Positions 44,515-56,299 of a stretch of 64,000 nucleotides of DNA are shown here, piece after piece. Under the pieces are notes generated by a model. The model ran no database searches. It was given only the letters and a program-made list of their open reading frames with translations, and was not told the DNA's origin. Source of the DNA: Gammaproteobacteria bacterium. GTDB lineage: Bacteria; Pseudomonadota; Gammaproteobacteria; Pseudomonadales; JAUIET01. How positions within the stretch are numbered: the stretch's first letter is position 1; each line of letters begins with the position of its first letter. The translations under genes were made by a program, and so were the position numbers. Location of the stretch: the NCBI GenBank assembly GCA_030429735.1, contig JAUIET010000014.1, forward strand, positions 1 to 64,000, in the 5' to 3' direction.

Positions 44515-44689
44515 AGATTTGAGCCTTGAGCTATCGGATCCGACAACTTAACGGTTGCAGCGCGCTATTTCAAGTCAACTATCCGCATAGCCGACCTGTC
44601 AGATGGCTGCGCCTGTGCGGTGCCGGAGAGAACCTATTATTCTAAGAAAGCAGCGCAAGCCAGGTCAGGCTATGCTGCTATTGCGATTG

Positions 44690-44875
44690 CTAAAGCGACT
44701 GTCCTTGCTTACGCGTGTTCGCAATTGCAATCATGCACAGACCGATAATCGGCAAAGCGCCTGGTGGCAGGCCGACACTGCGTAATGCCTCATGCAAAGA
44801 CAAGCCTTGACCAAGAAACAGTACAGCCAAAACTGAGATAACGAGCAGTGCGGCAATGCTAAGTAAGGTTTTCAT
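44690..44875 (-). CDS. Small membrane protein (61 residues)
   Basis: This short chain has two hydrophobic helices (about residues 3-22 and 37-51) separated by a polar turn. ATG 44875 is chosen because a GGAG ribosome-binding site lies seven bases upstream; the open frame runs further without one. I recognise no family. It lies between the MMPL exporter and the repeat at 45098 on the same strand as the exporter, 176 bases upstream of it, so it may be a separate unit. The gap 44515-44689 shows no gene. Confidence 0.65.
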   Translation of the reverse strand: MKTLLSIAALLVISVLAVLFLGQGLSLHEALRSVGLPPGALPIIGLCMIAIANTRKQGQSL

Positions 44876-45023
44876 ATGGTTCTCCAAATAGCTTTCATTG
44901 GACGGACAATCTATTCTGCTTGTATACAAAGCAAAACACGGGCCAACTTTATTTTCGTTTATTATTCAGAGACTTAGGAGAATCAGGGAAACCAGGGCCG
45001 CACAAAATGTAAGAAATTTCGAC

Positions 45024-45062
45024 AAAAAAAGCGGTTTGAAAGGTCTCTAAGCCGCACTTTTT
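45024..45062 (-). terminator. Rho-independent terminator after the acyl-CoA dehydrogenase operon
   Basis: The stem GCGGTTT (45031-45037) pairs with AAGCCGC (45049-45055), with one G-U pair. On the minus strand the stem is followed by seven Ts (45024-45030). On the plus strand five Ts follow after two bases, so it may work both ways. It lies 133 bases beyond the acyl-CoA dehydrogenase stop, with the repeat element between. Confidence 0.75.
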
Positions 45063-45097
45063 ATGCGTAATTCGGGCTAGCGCTTAGAGCGAATCTT

Positions 45098-45194
45098 GTG
45101 TCCCTTAACATAAGTTCGCACCATTTAGAGCCTGCACAATGCCATTCTTCCAGGCGTGTTCCGCAGGGAATATCGGCTATATTGGCAAGGGACA

Positions 45195-45195
<1 letters not shown>
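45098..45195. repeat. 98-bp MITE-like element with GTGTCCCTT terminal inverted repeats
   Basis: The element starts GTGTCCCTT and ends AAGGGACAC, a perfect nine-base terminal inverted repeat. The left part matches 217-247 in inverted form, the right part matches 1-47, and a short middle stretch (GCACAATG, TTCTT) also recurs at 60-74 on the other strand. There is no coding capacity. The last base supplies the final G of the acyl-CoA dehydrogenase TAG stop. No clear target duplication is seen. Confidence 0.75.
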
Positions 45196-47329
<2,134 letters not shown>

Positions 47330-47451
47330 TCACTGTTGAAATGCATGTTGTAGTTTACCATGCGCCGATTCGGTACAAGGTCATATTTTTTCTGAGCCTG
47401 CCTGTGATTCAATGAAAACCCATCAGCCGTACCTCGAATGAATGCAACACC

Positions 47452-47868
47452 ATGAGCAGTGAAAAAACGGATACCCGTGACCCGGTCAACCAGCTGTTGC
47501 ATATGGTGGAAGAAGCACATCGTGATCCGGGTGATCAATTGTGTTGCATTCACTGCCTCAGTGCGGTGACTACATCCAATCAAAAAACCAGCGTAAACTC
47601 GGCCCACAACGTACATGTGACGAACCCAGGTGGCGTGGAATTTGACCTGGCGTGCTTCTCTGAGGCCTGGGGTTGTGGGATGCACGGCCTGCCGTCAGTA
47701 GAACACAGCTGGTTTGAGGGCTTTCGCTGGCAATATTCTCGATGCCTGAGCTGCGATGCTCATCTGGGCTGGTATTTTGAGGAAACCAAGGGAGCGCTCG
47801 ACAGCCGGCGCCATTTCTTCGGACTGATTATAGAAAAATTGATTCCTGCGGAATCGTCTGCTGAGTAA
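47452..47868 (+). CDS. Bacterial cereblon-like CULT-domain protein
   Basis: This 138-residue protein is mostly a single CULT domain, the thalidomide-binding fold of cereblon. The three tryptophans of the ligand cage are W87, W93 and W107, spaced 6 and 14 as in human cereblon (380, 386, 400). The zinc cysteines are C32, C35, C98 and C101, with the last pair 5 and 8 residues after W93 as in the human protein. The motif HSWFEGFRWQYSRCLSCDAH shows this. There is no signal peptide, so it is cytosolic. Bacterial CULT proteins bind uridine-like and imide ligands in vitro, and their role is unknown. It lies divergent from trxB and next to a pseudouridine synthase gene. Confidence 0.88.
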   Translation: MSSEKTDTRDPVNQLLHMVEEAHRDPGDQLCCIHCLSAVTTSNQKTSVNSAHNVHVTNPGGVEFDLACFSEAWGCGMHGLPSVEHSWFEGFRWQYSRCLSCDAHLGWYFEETKGALDSRRHFFGLIIEKLIPAESSAE

Positions 47869-47876
47869 GCAGCGGC

Positions 47877-48557
47877 TTGACCACATCTGATCCAAGTCTT
47901 TGCAAGCAATCCATCTCCATCGTCTACGCAGATAACGATATTGTCTTAATTGATAAGCCGGCTTTTCTGCTAAGCATTGACAGCAAAAGCGCCGCAAAGG
48001 GAACTGGCGCGCCAAACGTGCTTGATCTTGCCCGTGAACGCTACCCTGATGCACGCCTTGTTCATCGATTGGATTTCGACACATCGGGCTTAATGCTGCT
48101 TGCCAGAACACCGAGCGCGCAGCGCCATATCAATCAACAATTCCAGCAACGGCGTATTCGCAAGGAGTACGAAGCCACTGTACTTGGCCACCTATGCCAC
48201 CGGTTCGGTCGAATAGAATTGCCGATCGCCAGGGATTGGCCTAATCGCCCACGCCAGAAAATCGACTTTGCGCACGGTAAAGAGGCCATTACGGATTACG
48301 CCGTATTGGACTGTTCTCACGGTCAACCTAAGCCGGCAGCGATCAGCCGCCTGCGGCTTTTCCCGATTACTGGCCGCAGCCATCAATTACGAATTCATTT
48401 GCGTTGCCTGGGTCACCCTATTCTGGGCTGCGACCTGTACGGGACCGAAACGGCTTATGAGCTGAGCGAGCGATTGCTGTTACATGCTGCCAGACTGCGC
48501 TTCATTCATCCTGGGTCAGGTATGCCAGTGTGTTTCGACAGCTCGGTTCCATTCTGA
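47877..48557 (+). CDS. RluA-family RNA pseudouridine synthase
   Basis: This 226-residue enzyme converts a uridine of RNA to pseudouridine. The catalytic motif is RLVHRLDFDTSGLML, followed by HINQQFQQRRIRKEYEATV and the C-terminal GRSHQLRIHLRCLGHPILGCDLYG. It has no S4 domain and is short, like RluA or the TruC/YqcB types. The TTG start at 47877 lies nine bases after the CULT gene stop, so the two are probably one message. The target base (23S, tRNA) is not predictable. Confidence 0.9.
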   Translation: MTTSDPSLCKQSISIVYADNDIVLIDKPAFLLSIDSKSAAKGTGAPNVLDLARERYPDARLVHRLDFDTSGLMLLARTPSAQRHINQQFQQRRIRKEYEATVLGHLCHRFGRIELPIARDWPNRPRQKIDFAHGKEAITDYAVLDCSHGQPKPAAISRLRLFPITGRSHQLRIHLRCLGHPILGCDLYGTETAYELSERLLLHAARLRFIHPGSGMPVCFDSSVPF

Positions 48558-48623
48558 CTGTAGCACCGCAGCTGAGCACAACTTTACTGGCTTCTATAGC
48601 ATTGGCGAGCGATAATTCCAACG

Positions 48624-49130
48624 ATGGTAGTTTCGGAACGATACAGCGGCGGACATCGCATCATTCTCACCCCCAATCGATCAATGTCGTGGCGTGGCAA
48701 CCAGATTTTTCTGCTCAGCATGATTTGTCTGTCGGCGCTCATCAGCATTGGTTTTGCGCTGATCGGAGCATGGGTGATCCTGCCTTTTGCCGGCCTGGAA
48801 ATGCTCGCACTGGGCTCTGCGTTGTACTATGTATCCTGGAAGTTAAGTTATCAGCAAGTCATCAATATCACGGCTGACTCAGTGACCATTGACAAAGGCG
48901 TGTACAAACCAAAAAGAAGCTGGTTATTTACACGCGATGGCCTATCGCTGAGCGTGCAACCCGAAGAACACGAGTGGTCCACGCCGGTCATTCAACTGCG
49001 CCACCAACAAAACCTGGTTGAAATTGGTGAATTTCTCAATCAGGCGGACTGCCTGACCTTGCTGCGATTGCTAAAAGACAATGGCATACCCACACGAACC
49101 TGGGGCGCAGCTGGCAAGCAGGCTTTCTGA
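48624..49130 (+). CDS. DUF2244 family membrane protein
   Basis: This 168-residue protein has two membrane helices (about residues 27-45 and 52-70) followed by a cytosolic beta-rich part with VTIDKGVYKPKRSWLFTRDG. It matches DUF2244, an uncharacterised family in Proteobacteria often found near respiratory or redox genes. It precedes rimO by 38 bases on the same strand. The function is unknown. Confidence 0.85.
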   Translation: MVVSERYSGGHRIILTPNRSMSWRGNQIFLLSMICLSALISIGFALIGAWVILPFAGLEMLALGSALYYVSWKLSYQQVINITADSVTIDKGVYKPKRSWLFTRDGLSLSVQPEEHEWSTPVIQLRHQQNLVEIGEFLNQADCLTLLRLLKDNGIPTRTWGAAGKQAF

Positions 49131-49168
49131 GCGGTACCATGCGCGCTGAATTCCAGGAGTGACTTTGT

Positions 49169-50506
49169 ATGTCCGCCAACAAATCCACTGATTCCGGCAA
49201 AGTCGGTTTCGTTAGTCTCGGTTGTCCCAAGGCACTGGTTGACTCCGAACGCATACTGACTCAATTACGGATGGACGGTTACGAGGTTGTTCCAAGTTAC
49301 CAGGACGCTGACGTCGTTGTGGTTAACACCTGTGGCTTTATTGATGCCGCCAAACAGGAGTCACTGGATGCAATTGGCGAGGCCATCGAGGAAAATGGCA
49401 AGGTCATCGTCACCGGGTGTCTAGGTGTTCAAGAACAGGATATTCGCGAACAGCACCCACAGGTACTCGCAGTGACCGGACCTCAGGCCTATGAGCAAGT
49501 ACTGGGCGCAGTTCATGACTTTATCCCGCCGCAGAAGCTGCATAAACCGTTCGAAGATCTGCTGCCGCCACAGGGTATCAAGCTGACACCAAGGCATTAT
49601 GCGTATCTAAAAATTTCGGAAGGCTGTAATCATCGTTGCCGCTTCTGCATTATTCCCGCAATGCGTGGCGACCTGGTGAGCCGACCCATCGGTGAGGTCA
49701 TGCAGGAAGCCGAATGCCTGGTGCAATCCGGGGTAAAAGAATTGTTAGTTATTTCTCAGGATACCAGTGCGTACGGCGTAGACCTCAAATACCGAACCGG
49801 ATTCTGGAACGGACGACCACTGAAAACCCAGATGCAGGCATTGTGCGAGGCATTGGCTGAGCTGGGTGTGTGGGTTCGTCTGCACTATGTGTACCCCTAC
49901 CCGCATGTAGATCGTGTGATTCCTTTGATGAACGAGAATACGCTGCTGCCCTACCTCGATATCCCTTTTCAGCACGCCAGTCCACGAATTCTGAAATCGA
50001 TGCGTCGACCGGCGCACAGCGAAAACACGCTCAAACGAATCGAGTCGTGGCGCAAGGAATGTCCTGACCTGACTATTCGCAGCACGTTTATCGTGGGCTT
50101 TCCTGGTGAAACCGAGGACGACTTCGAGCAGCTGCTGCAGTTCATGCGCGCCGCCCAACTTGATCGTGTTGGATGCTTCGAGTACTCGCCGGTGGAAGGC
50201 GCTGCGGCGAATGATTTGCCCGGCGCCGTGGAAGACGCTGTTAAGCAAGAGCGCTTTGAGCGATTTATGCAACTGCAAGCGGAGATCAGTGCACAACGCC
50301 TGCGGCAGAAAATTGGTCGTAGAATGAATGTTTTGATCGATGACGTTGGGACTGATGGCCTGACGGGCAGAAGCCCGGCCGACGCGCCTGAAATTGATGG
50401 TCAGGTATTTATCGATGGCCGTAAGCAGTTCAGCGCTGGCGACTTCTGTCGCGTGGAAATAACCGGCACCGATGAACATGATCTGTTCGCCAAACATGTC
50501 GATTAG
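49169..50506 (+). CDS. rimO: Ribosomal protein S12 methylthiotransferase
   Basis: This 445-residue radical-SAM enzyme adds a methylthio group to an aspartate of ribosomal protein S12. The N-terminal UPF0004 domain has cysteines in GCPK, NTCGF and TGCLG, which bind the second iron-sulfur cluster. The radical-SAM motif is [13 protein letters not shown], and a TRAM domain closes the chain. GDLVSRP follows the cluster motif as in RimO and not MiaB. An AGGAGTGA ribosome-binding site precedes the ATG. The next gene is RsmE, another ribosome modifier, six bases downstream. Confidence 0.96.
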   Translation: MSANKSTDSGKVGFVSLGCPKALVDSERILTQLRMDGYEVVPSYQDADVVVVNTCGFIDAAKQESLDAIGEAIEENGKVIVTGCLGVQEQDIREQHPQVLAVTGPQAYEQVLGAVHDFIPPQKLHKPFEDLLPPQGIKLTPRHYAYLKISEGCNHRCRFCIIPAMRGDLVSRPIGEVMQEAECLVQSGVKELLVISQDTSAYGVDLKYRTGFWNGRPLKTQMQALCEALAELGVWVRLHYVYPYPHVDRVIPLMNENTLLPYLDIPFQHASPRILKSMRRPAHSENTLKRIESWRKECPDLTIRSTFIVGFPGETEDDFEQLLQFMRAAQLDRVGCFEYSPVEGAAANDLPGAVEDAVKQERFERFMQLQAEISAQRLRQKIGRRMNVLIDDVGTDGLTGRSPADAPEIDGQVFIDGRKQFSAGDFCRVEITGTDEHDLFAKHVD

Positions 50507-50512
50507 CCACCG

Positions 50513-51226
50513 GTGAACACGCTTTTACTGGAAGATGAAGATTTCACGTCAGCACAGGTAGCAGTGATACGAGGCTGGCGCGCCGAGCACATGATTGCGA
50601 CCGTTGGCGTGAGTACTGGAAGTGTAATTCGTTGTGGCAAAGTCGGAGGATTGCTGGGCCAAGCCATCATTCGCAAGCGCAGCGCCAAGCAACTGGTGTT
50701 GGAATGTACGTTAGACTCAAATCCGCCGGCACCAAGTGCGATTGAGCTTGTTTGCGCGCTCCCCAGACCCAAAATGCTGCGCAGAATTGTACGCACCAGC
50801 GCCGAATTAGGGGTAAAGCGCCTGGTGTTCATCAATAGTTTCAGAGTTGAAAAAAGCTACTGGCAGAGCCCAATGCTCGCGCCAGACAAGTTGAGGGAAT
50901 TTTGCATTGAAGGCCTGCAGCAAGCCGGCGACACCGTAATGCCCGAAGTCACTGTGCAAAAAAGATTCAAACCGTATGTTGAAGATCAACTGCCGGGCAT
51001 CATCGGCAGCAAACAGGCGATTCTGGGGCATCCGCGTGCACCTGCATTCCCACCCTCGGCGGCGCCCGCTGCCTGTCTGCTTGCCGTGGGCCCAGAGGGT
51101 GGTTTTATTGACTATGAAATCGATGCACTACAGAGCGCTGGGTTCTCAGCGTACCGCTTTTCCGAGCGCGTCATGCGTTGCGACACAGTCATACCATTTT
51201 TGATCGCCCGCTTGACCGGCAATTAG
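50513..51226 (+). CDS. rsmE: 16S rRNA (uracil-1498-N3)-methyltransferase
   Basis: This 237-residue SPOUT-family enzyme methylates U1498 of 16S rRNA using SAM. It shows the N-terminal PUA-like part (RGWRAEHMIATVGV), VKRLVFINSFRVEKSYW, and the trefoil-knot motifs LLAVGPEGGFIDYEI and RFSERVMRCDTVIPF. The GTG start at 50513 lies six bases after the rimO stop, so they form one message. It converges with the Yip1 gene, with ten bases between the stops. Confidence 0.94.
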   Translation: MNTLLLEDEDFTSAQVAVIRGWRAEHMIATVGVSTGSVIRCGKVGGLLGQAIIRKRSAKQLVLECTLDSNPPAPSAIELVCALPRPKMLRRIVRTSAELGVKRLVFINSFRVEKSYWQSPMLAPDKLREFCIEGLQQAGDTVMPEVTVQKRFKPYVEDQLPGIIGSKQAILGHPRAPAFPPSAAPAACLLAVGPEGGFIDYEIDALQSAGFSAYRFSERVMRCDTVIPFLIARLTGN

Positions 51227-51236
51227 CAACGCCAGC

Positions 51237-52037
51237 TCATTGCTTTTCGCTGCCTTGCTCAAAGCCCTGTTCAAACTCTTCCATCCCCTCGCTCATGCCT
51301 TTGAAGAATTCGCCGAGTTTACGGCCAGCTTCTTCCGGCGACATTTCGTCGAGGTTTTCCAGTTCTTTCAGGCTTCCCTCCATACTTTTACCGATGCTCT
51401 CCGCAGCGTCTTCATATTTCTCCATGTTGCTCTCTATTTTGCGCATGGCAATCTCGCCAGACACCTGCATAAACAACATAATTGCAGCGAGAATACCAAT
51501 GACCATTCGCGCTGTTTCCTGCTTTATCTTGTGCACTTCAACAGAGGCGTTGTACATTAAATACATACCCCACAGCACGCCAACTATCGTGCCTATATAG
51601 GGAATCAGGCCTAAAACACCCATTATTGGATAGATTGCCGTTGCATAGGCGACACATCGATAGGCTGTTTCGTAATCATAGTCGGAGCCCATCAGCTTCC
51701 AGATAACGAACATAATCAACGCAGCGATAAAACTGCCGATCACCGCCATGATGGGCATCATGATGAAAGACCCCATGCCAACGGCCATGGCGCCCAGGCC
51801 GCTGCCACCAAACAAGGCCACCAAAGTCATTAAAACGCCTATCACAGCGCCCATAACCGCAACAAAAATAGCGGGTTCTGCAAAGCCGCCTGTGGTCGGC
51901 ATCGTTCGGTAAAAGCCGGCCGGGTCGGTCAGTACGGCTTTCGCATCCTCAATTACCTTGTTCAGACTAAAGCCGGAGTCCTGTGGAGCCGGCGCCTCTT
52001 CATTAGCGGGCTGCTGATTGTTTGTTTCATCGTTCAT
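51237..52037 (-). CDS. Yip1-domain membrane protein
   Basis: This 266-residue protein has a cytosolic N-terminus rich in N, Q, P and A, then about five membrane helices (residues 52-205) forming a Yip1 domain (YETAYRCVAYATAIYPIMGVLGLIPYIG). The C-terminal 55 residues are charged, with MEKYEDAAESIGKSMEGSLKEL and EEFEQGFEQGSEKQ, likely helical. The function of bacterial Yip1 proteins is not known. It lies downstream of msrA on the same strand with a 57-base gap. Confidence 0.85.
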   Translation of the reverse strand: MNDETNNQQPANEEAPAPQDSGFSLNKVIEDAKAVLTDPAGFYRTMPTTGGFAEPAIFVAVMGAVIGVLMTLVALFGGSGLGAMAVGMGSFIMMPIMAVIGSFIAALIMFVIWKLMGSDYDYETAYRCVAYATAIYPIMGVLGLIPYIGTIVGVLWGMYLMYNASVEVHKIKQETARMVIGILAAIMLFMQVSGEIAMRKIESNMEKYEDAAESIGKSMEGSLKELENLDEMSPEEAGRKLGEFFKGMSEGMEEFEQGFEQGSEKQ

Positions 52038-52094
52038 GACAAGTCCTCATTATTGAAAAACACCCAAAGTGGGGTTCTCACAAACAGTGTGATT

Positions 52095-52745
52095 TCAATT
52101 TGCTGCGGCCACATCCGGTAGACACGCCCCAGTACCACCAAGTCCACAATAACCCCCGGGATTCTTGGCCAGATATTGCTGATGATACTCCTCTGCGTAG
52201 AAGAATTCAGGCGCATCCAGAATTTCGGTGGTGATTTCCGGGTAGCCCTGCTCAGTCAGCACCTGTTGATAGGCCTGTTTACTGGCTTCTGCCGCTTGCC
52301 TGTGCGCTTCCAGACTGGTGTAAATGCCACTGCGGTACTGAGTGCCCGCATCATTGCCCTGCCGCATACCCTGGGTTGGATTATGCGATTCCCAGAACAC
52401 CTTTAGCAAATCTTCAAACCGGCATACATCCGGATCGAAAACCACCAACACTACCTCATTATGCCCAGTCTGGCCGGAACACACCTCTTGATAACTCGGG
52501 TTTGGCGTATACCCTGCCGCATAACCAACGGCGGTGGTATACACGCCGTCAACAGTCCAGAATTTCCGCTCAGCACCCCAAAAGCAGCCCATGCCAAACA
52601 TAACTTGCTGAAGGTGATCTGGGAACGGACCCCGCAGTGGCGCCCCGTTGACGAAATGCTGCTCTGGCACAGCCATTGGCTCGGATCGACCTGGAAGCGC
52701 CTGCTCCCTACTTGGCATTGTGGACTTTTTGTTCAAACCAAACAT
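52095..52745 (-). CDS. msrA: Peptide methionine-(S)-S-oxide reductase
   Basis: This 216-residue enzyme repairs oxidised methionine. The catalytic motif is [14 protein letters not shown], followed by [43 protein letters not shown] and the C-terminal [23 protein letters not shown] with possible recycling cysteines. It keeps cysteine, not selenocysteine, at the active site. It is in the cytosol and should draw electrons from thioredoxin. Its neighbours are a sterol-desaturase-like gene upstream and Yip1 downstream. Confidence 0.95.
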   Translation of the reverse strand: MFGLNKKSTMPSREQALPGRSEPMAVPEQHFVNGAPLRGPFPDHLQQVMFGMGCFWGAERKFWTVDGVYTTAVGYAAGYTPNPSYQEVCSGQTGHNEVVLVVFDPDVCRFEDLLKVFWESHNPTQGMRQGNDAGTQYRSGIYTSLEAHRQAAEASKQAYQQVLTEQGYPEITTEILDAPEFFYAEEYHQQYLAKNPGGYCGLGGTGACLPDVAAAN

Positions 52746-52763
52746 GGTGTTTCTCCCCGGTAT

Positions 52764-54017
52764 TTAATTGACATTCAACCTTTTAGTGGCGGGTAGCACA
52801 AGGCTCGCCAGGCAAGCGCCGGAAATCAGGCACAGCAAGGCGATCATTAGCTTGCTATATACACTGAATGCAAGCAACAGGCTGCATAACATCATGAGGA
52901 CAAGCCGCGCGGTTTCAAGCCCGTAGCCAAGCCATCTGTTCTCTAACATCAGGCCAAGTGCCGTATACCCCAGGGCACACAGTGCAAAGCCGAGCCAGAG
53001 CTGGCCAGCCTCCAGTTGAGCCGCCGCGAATGACAAGTAGCTGGCCAAGCCCAGCAGCAAAACAAACTGCACAGCAACGTAGTATTTTACGTCACGGGCA
53101 ACGGCTGGGTCATACTTCTGCCACTCGCTTTTATCCGCAGCTGCCAGACTGGGAGTTGATTGCGCGCCCTGCTCTGCCAGCAAGCCATGCAATTGCCCGG
53201 GCGATGCCATCAGCACACTCGCCTTTTGCCGCCAACTAAGCGCGCGTGCGGCCCGCCACATATCGACGTAGATGTGTGCGTTTGCCCACAACGGATTCCA
53301 GCTGTGCAGCGGCTGACTTAACCCAAACCGTGGCTTTTCTTGGCCGGTTTCCTCACAAAAAGTCCCAAACACGCGGTCCCAGAGTATAAACACGCCGCCG
53401 TAATTACGGTCCAGATATCGACGATTGCTGGCGTGATGCACGCGATGATTTGACGGCGTTACCAGCACTTTATCAAGAACACCCAGACGCCCAATATGTT
53501 CAGTATGCACCCAAAACTGGTACAATAGATTCACCGCCGCAATGGAGTAATACATGTCCGGCGGGCAGCCCAGCAAAAACAAGGGGATAAAAAACACCCA
53601 ACTGCATAAGAATCCGGTACCGGTCTGTCGAAGAGCAGTGCTCAAGTTAAACTCTTCGCTTTGATGATGGGCCACATGCGAGGCCCAGAATAAGCTACGC
53701 TCATGGCTGATTCGATGAAACCAGTAATAGCAGACATCGTAGGCAATAAAGCCAACAATCCACGCCCACCAGGTCGATGGCCATTGAATCATGTCCAATG
53801 CGCCCGCAATCGCGTCAAACAGGCGCACGCTCGCATCAAAAAATAGCAGCTTACCGAGAGTGCGCAGCGACCCTAAGCTGAGGCTGTTCACGGTGTCGTT
53901 CAGACGATACGTATCGCGGCCCCGGGCCATCCCGTAGGCATATTCTACGAGCATCAGAAACACAAAGGCAGGAATGGCGAGAGTAACTAGGTCCACAGGT
54001 GCCAGTATATCCTCCAT
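52764..54017 (-). CDS. Fatty acid hydroxylase / sterol desaturase family protein
   Basis: This 417-residue membrane protein has several helices and the eight-histidine diiron motif of the family: HRISH, HVAHH and HRVHHASN. It resembles alkylglycerol monooxygenase-like and C-5 sterol desaturase-like bacterial proteins (YYWFHRISHERSLFWASHVAHHQ). It should hydroxylate or desaturate a lipid using O2. The C-terminal third (about 280-417) adds four extra helices of unknown role. It precedes msrA by 18 bases. The substrate is unknown. Confidence 0.9.
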   Translation of the reverse strand: MEDILAPVDLVTLAIPAFVFLMLVEYAYGMARGRDTYRLNDTVNSLSLGSLRTLGKLLFFDASVRLFDAIAGALDMIQWPSTWWAWIVGFIAYDVCYYWFHRISHERSLFWASHVAHHQSEEFNLSTALRQTGTGFLCSWVFFIPLFLLGCPPDMYYSIAAVNLLYQFWVHTEHIGRLGVLDKVLVTPSNHRVHHASNRRYLDRNYGGVFILWDRVFGTFCEETGQEKPRFGLSQPLHSWNPLWANAHIYVDMWRAARALSWRQKASVLMASPGQLHGLLAEQGAQSTPSLAAADKSEWQKYDPAVARDVKYYVAVQFVLLLGLASYLSFAAAQLEAGQLWLGFALCALGYTALGLMLENRWLGYGLETARLVLMMLCSLLLAFSVYSKLMIALLCLISGACLASLVLPATKRLNVN

Positions 54018-54204
54018 CCAACTGCCGGATCAGGTCATTAGAGGTCAGGGCCGCGCATAAAAACCGGCAACGGACTCCATAACGTGCACAGATCGCATTA
54101 TCAACAGACCAACAGCCTGGTCCGGCCGAACACGCGTATTCGTGACTATACTGAACCGGTAGACCACCATGGACTGGGGTCGTAAATAGCGCGTGGGGAT
54201 AACA

Positions 54205-56295
54205 ATGCGTTTTCTATGGGGAGCAATATCAGCACACATGCTGCGGACCTTGGTCGGCACGGTCTGCTGTGTGACAAGCGCCCAAGCTCTGTGTTCTTCA
54301 ATGGCGTTCGACGATCTGGCAGATCTCAGTCTGGAAGAACTGATGTCCATCGATATCAGCACGGTCGACGAAAAAGCACACAATGCCTTAAGCCAGGCAT
54401 CTGCAGGCTATACCATTACCCGACAAGCCATCCAGCGCAGTGGACGGCGCAGTATTCCCGAAATTTTGCGAATGGCTCCCGGCGTTCATGTTGGGCGCGT
54501 TGACAACAATAAATGGGCCGTTAGCTTACGTGGCTTCAACGGGCGCTTTTCCAACAAGTATCTGGTACTGCTTGACGGCAGATCCATGTATTCACGCTCA
54601 TTGCCCGGTATTAACTGGCAGCAGATTGATACGATCATTGAAGACATAGATCGTATCGATATTATCCGAGGACCCGGTGCGTCGTTGTGGGGTTCGAATG
54701 CAGTCAATGGGGTCATCAATATCGTCACGCGTTCAGCGCGCGAAACGCAAGGCCTGCTGCTGGCACTGAGCAGCGGTAGCAGCACCGACAGCGAAACACT
54801 GTTTCGTTACGGCACGACGCTGGGTAATAGCACGCATTTGCGAGTCTACGGCAAACATGTTGAGCTTGACGCATTCGAAGACGTTAATGGCCGTTCAGCG
54901 CACGATGAAAACAGACGCACCTTGATCGGTTTCCGTAGTGATCGCCAAACCAATGACAAGAGCAGCCTCACTATCAGCGCCGAGTATTCTCAAAGTCACC
55001 CGGATGAGCTGTTTGCCAGTGTTAACTTCGATGAATTGGCGTTACAGGTAATGCCAACCACAAACAGAATTACCACACACCACGTACTTACGCATTGGAC
55101 GACACGGCTGACAGAAAAAAACCAGATAGGCTTGCAGCTCTACTACGACCGCGAAGAGCGTGACACCGCCTTGCAGGTGCTTGAACGCGAAACGATTGAT
55201 TTTGATTTCAAGCAACATCTTACGCTGGGCAATAGACACAGCTGGGTGTGGGGGTTTGGGTACCGCGTGTCTCACGATGAACTGAGCAACACCAATCTAC
55301 TGACCGCATACCCCAACAATCTCAGCGTCAAAGTCGCACAGGCCTTCGTGCAAGATGAGATCCAGGTAACTTCCAATATAAGTGTTTTGCTTGGCGCAAA
55401 AATTGAAGACAACAGCTTCAGTAATATTGAAGTGCAACCAAGCTTAAAACTCAGCGTTGATACGGGCCAGGCACACCATAGCTGGGCATCGGTTTCCAAG
55501 GCGGTTCGCACGCCAACTCGGGTGGGCACCCAGGTACGCATTGATATTCCAAGCCTGTTGCTTGAACCCGGCACAGCTCTCAATGCATTCCCGCTGCCGC
55601 TGCTCGCCGAACTCGCGGGGAATGATTCACTGGAATCAGAACAATTACTGGCCTATGAACTAGGACATAAGTGGCAACCAAGCAGTACATTTTATATTGA
55701 TCTGGCGCTGTTCTATAACGATTACAAGAAGCTCAATGGAACTGAATTCAGCGGTCTGCTGTGCCAACCGGGTAACACACTGTTCGCTGACGACCCAAGC
55801 TGCTTGGGCACTGCGCGCTTCCTGGAAACGCCACTGATGTTTAACAACAGCGTCAGCGGAAATACCAGCGGTGGTGAACTGGTTCTTTACAGGCAATTTA
55901 CGGATCATCTGGAAAGCGAATTCAATGCCAGCTACATCAGCTATGACCTTGAATCCACATCGATTGGTTTTCTAAACGAACTGGCCGATGTTCGTAATCC
56001 AAAACTGCTGGCAAACCTTAAACTGAGTTATCAGGCCAGCGAGCGCTGGAATCTCGATCTCTGGTTTCGTCACGTTGGTAAAATAGAGGGTTTTGGCCCA
56101 CTCGGAAACGGCTTTGCCAGTTACACTGCACTGGACCTGCGCGCGGCACTGCAGTTCAACAAATTCCTGCAATTTGAGTTTGCAGCAGCCAACCTCACCG
56201 ATGCGGACCACCTCGAAGAGAGCAGCGAGTTAGGGGAAGTTGAAAGTCAACCGATTCCCAGAACGCTGCGCGCCACGATCAAAATACTGTTTTAG
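54205..56295 (+). CDS. TonB-dependent receptor, first gene of a YfiR/kinase operon
   Basis: This protein has 696 residues from ATG 54205 (an in-frame GTG at 54193 is possible). A signal peptide is followed by an LADLSLEELMSIDISTV segment, typical of receptors paired with YfiR and GGDEF genes, and then by a plug domain (MAPGVHVGRVDNNKWAVSLRGFNG and IEDIDRIDIIRGPGASLWG) and a barrel. It could work as a receptor for signal or nutrient in the outer membrane. The next gene starts five bases after its stop, so the three genes are one operon. Confidence 0.93.
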   Translation: MRFLWGAISAHMLRTLVGTVCCVTSAQALCSSMAFDDLADLSLEELMSIDISTVDEKAHNALSQASAGYTITRQAIQRSGRRSIPEILRMAPGVHVGRVDNNKWAVSLRGFNGRFSNKYLVLLDGRSMYSRSLPGINWQQIDTIIEDIDRIDIIRGPGASLWGSNAVNGVINIVTRSARETQGLLLALSSGSSTDSETLFRYGTTLGNSTHLRVYGKHVELDAFEDVNGRSAHDENRRTLIGFRSDRQTNDKSSLTISAEYSQSHPDELFASVNFDELALQVMPTTNRITTHHVLTHWTTRLTEKNQIGLQLYYDREERDTALQVLERETIDFDFKQHLTLGNRHSWVWGFGYRVSHDELSNTNLLTAYPNNLSVKVAQAFVQDEIQVTSNISVLLGAKIEDNSFSNIEVQPSLKLSVDTGQAHHSWASVSKAVRTPTRVGTQVRIDIPSLLLEPGTALNAFPLPLLAELAGNDSLESEQLLAYELGHKWQPSSTFYIDLALFYNDYKKLNGTEFSGLLCQPGNTLFADDPSCLGTARFLETPLMFNNSVSGNTSGGELVLYRQFTDHLESEFNASYISYDLESTSIGFLNELADVRNPKLLANLKLSYQASERWNLDLWFRHVGKIEGFGPLGNGFASYTALDLRAALQFNKFLQFEFAAANLTDADHLEESSELGEVESQPIPRTLRATIKILF

Positions 56296-56299
56296 CGCG

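Noticed and set aside
49745..50497. 250-residue minus-strand open frame over rimO
   Set aside because: It is antisense to a clearly conserved RimO and without any family resemblance.
52095..52745. MsrA as a third selenoprotein
   Set aside because: The active site reads GCFWGAE with an ordinary cysteine codon and no internal TGA.
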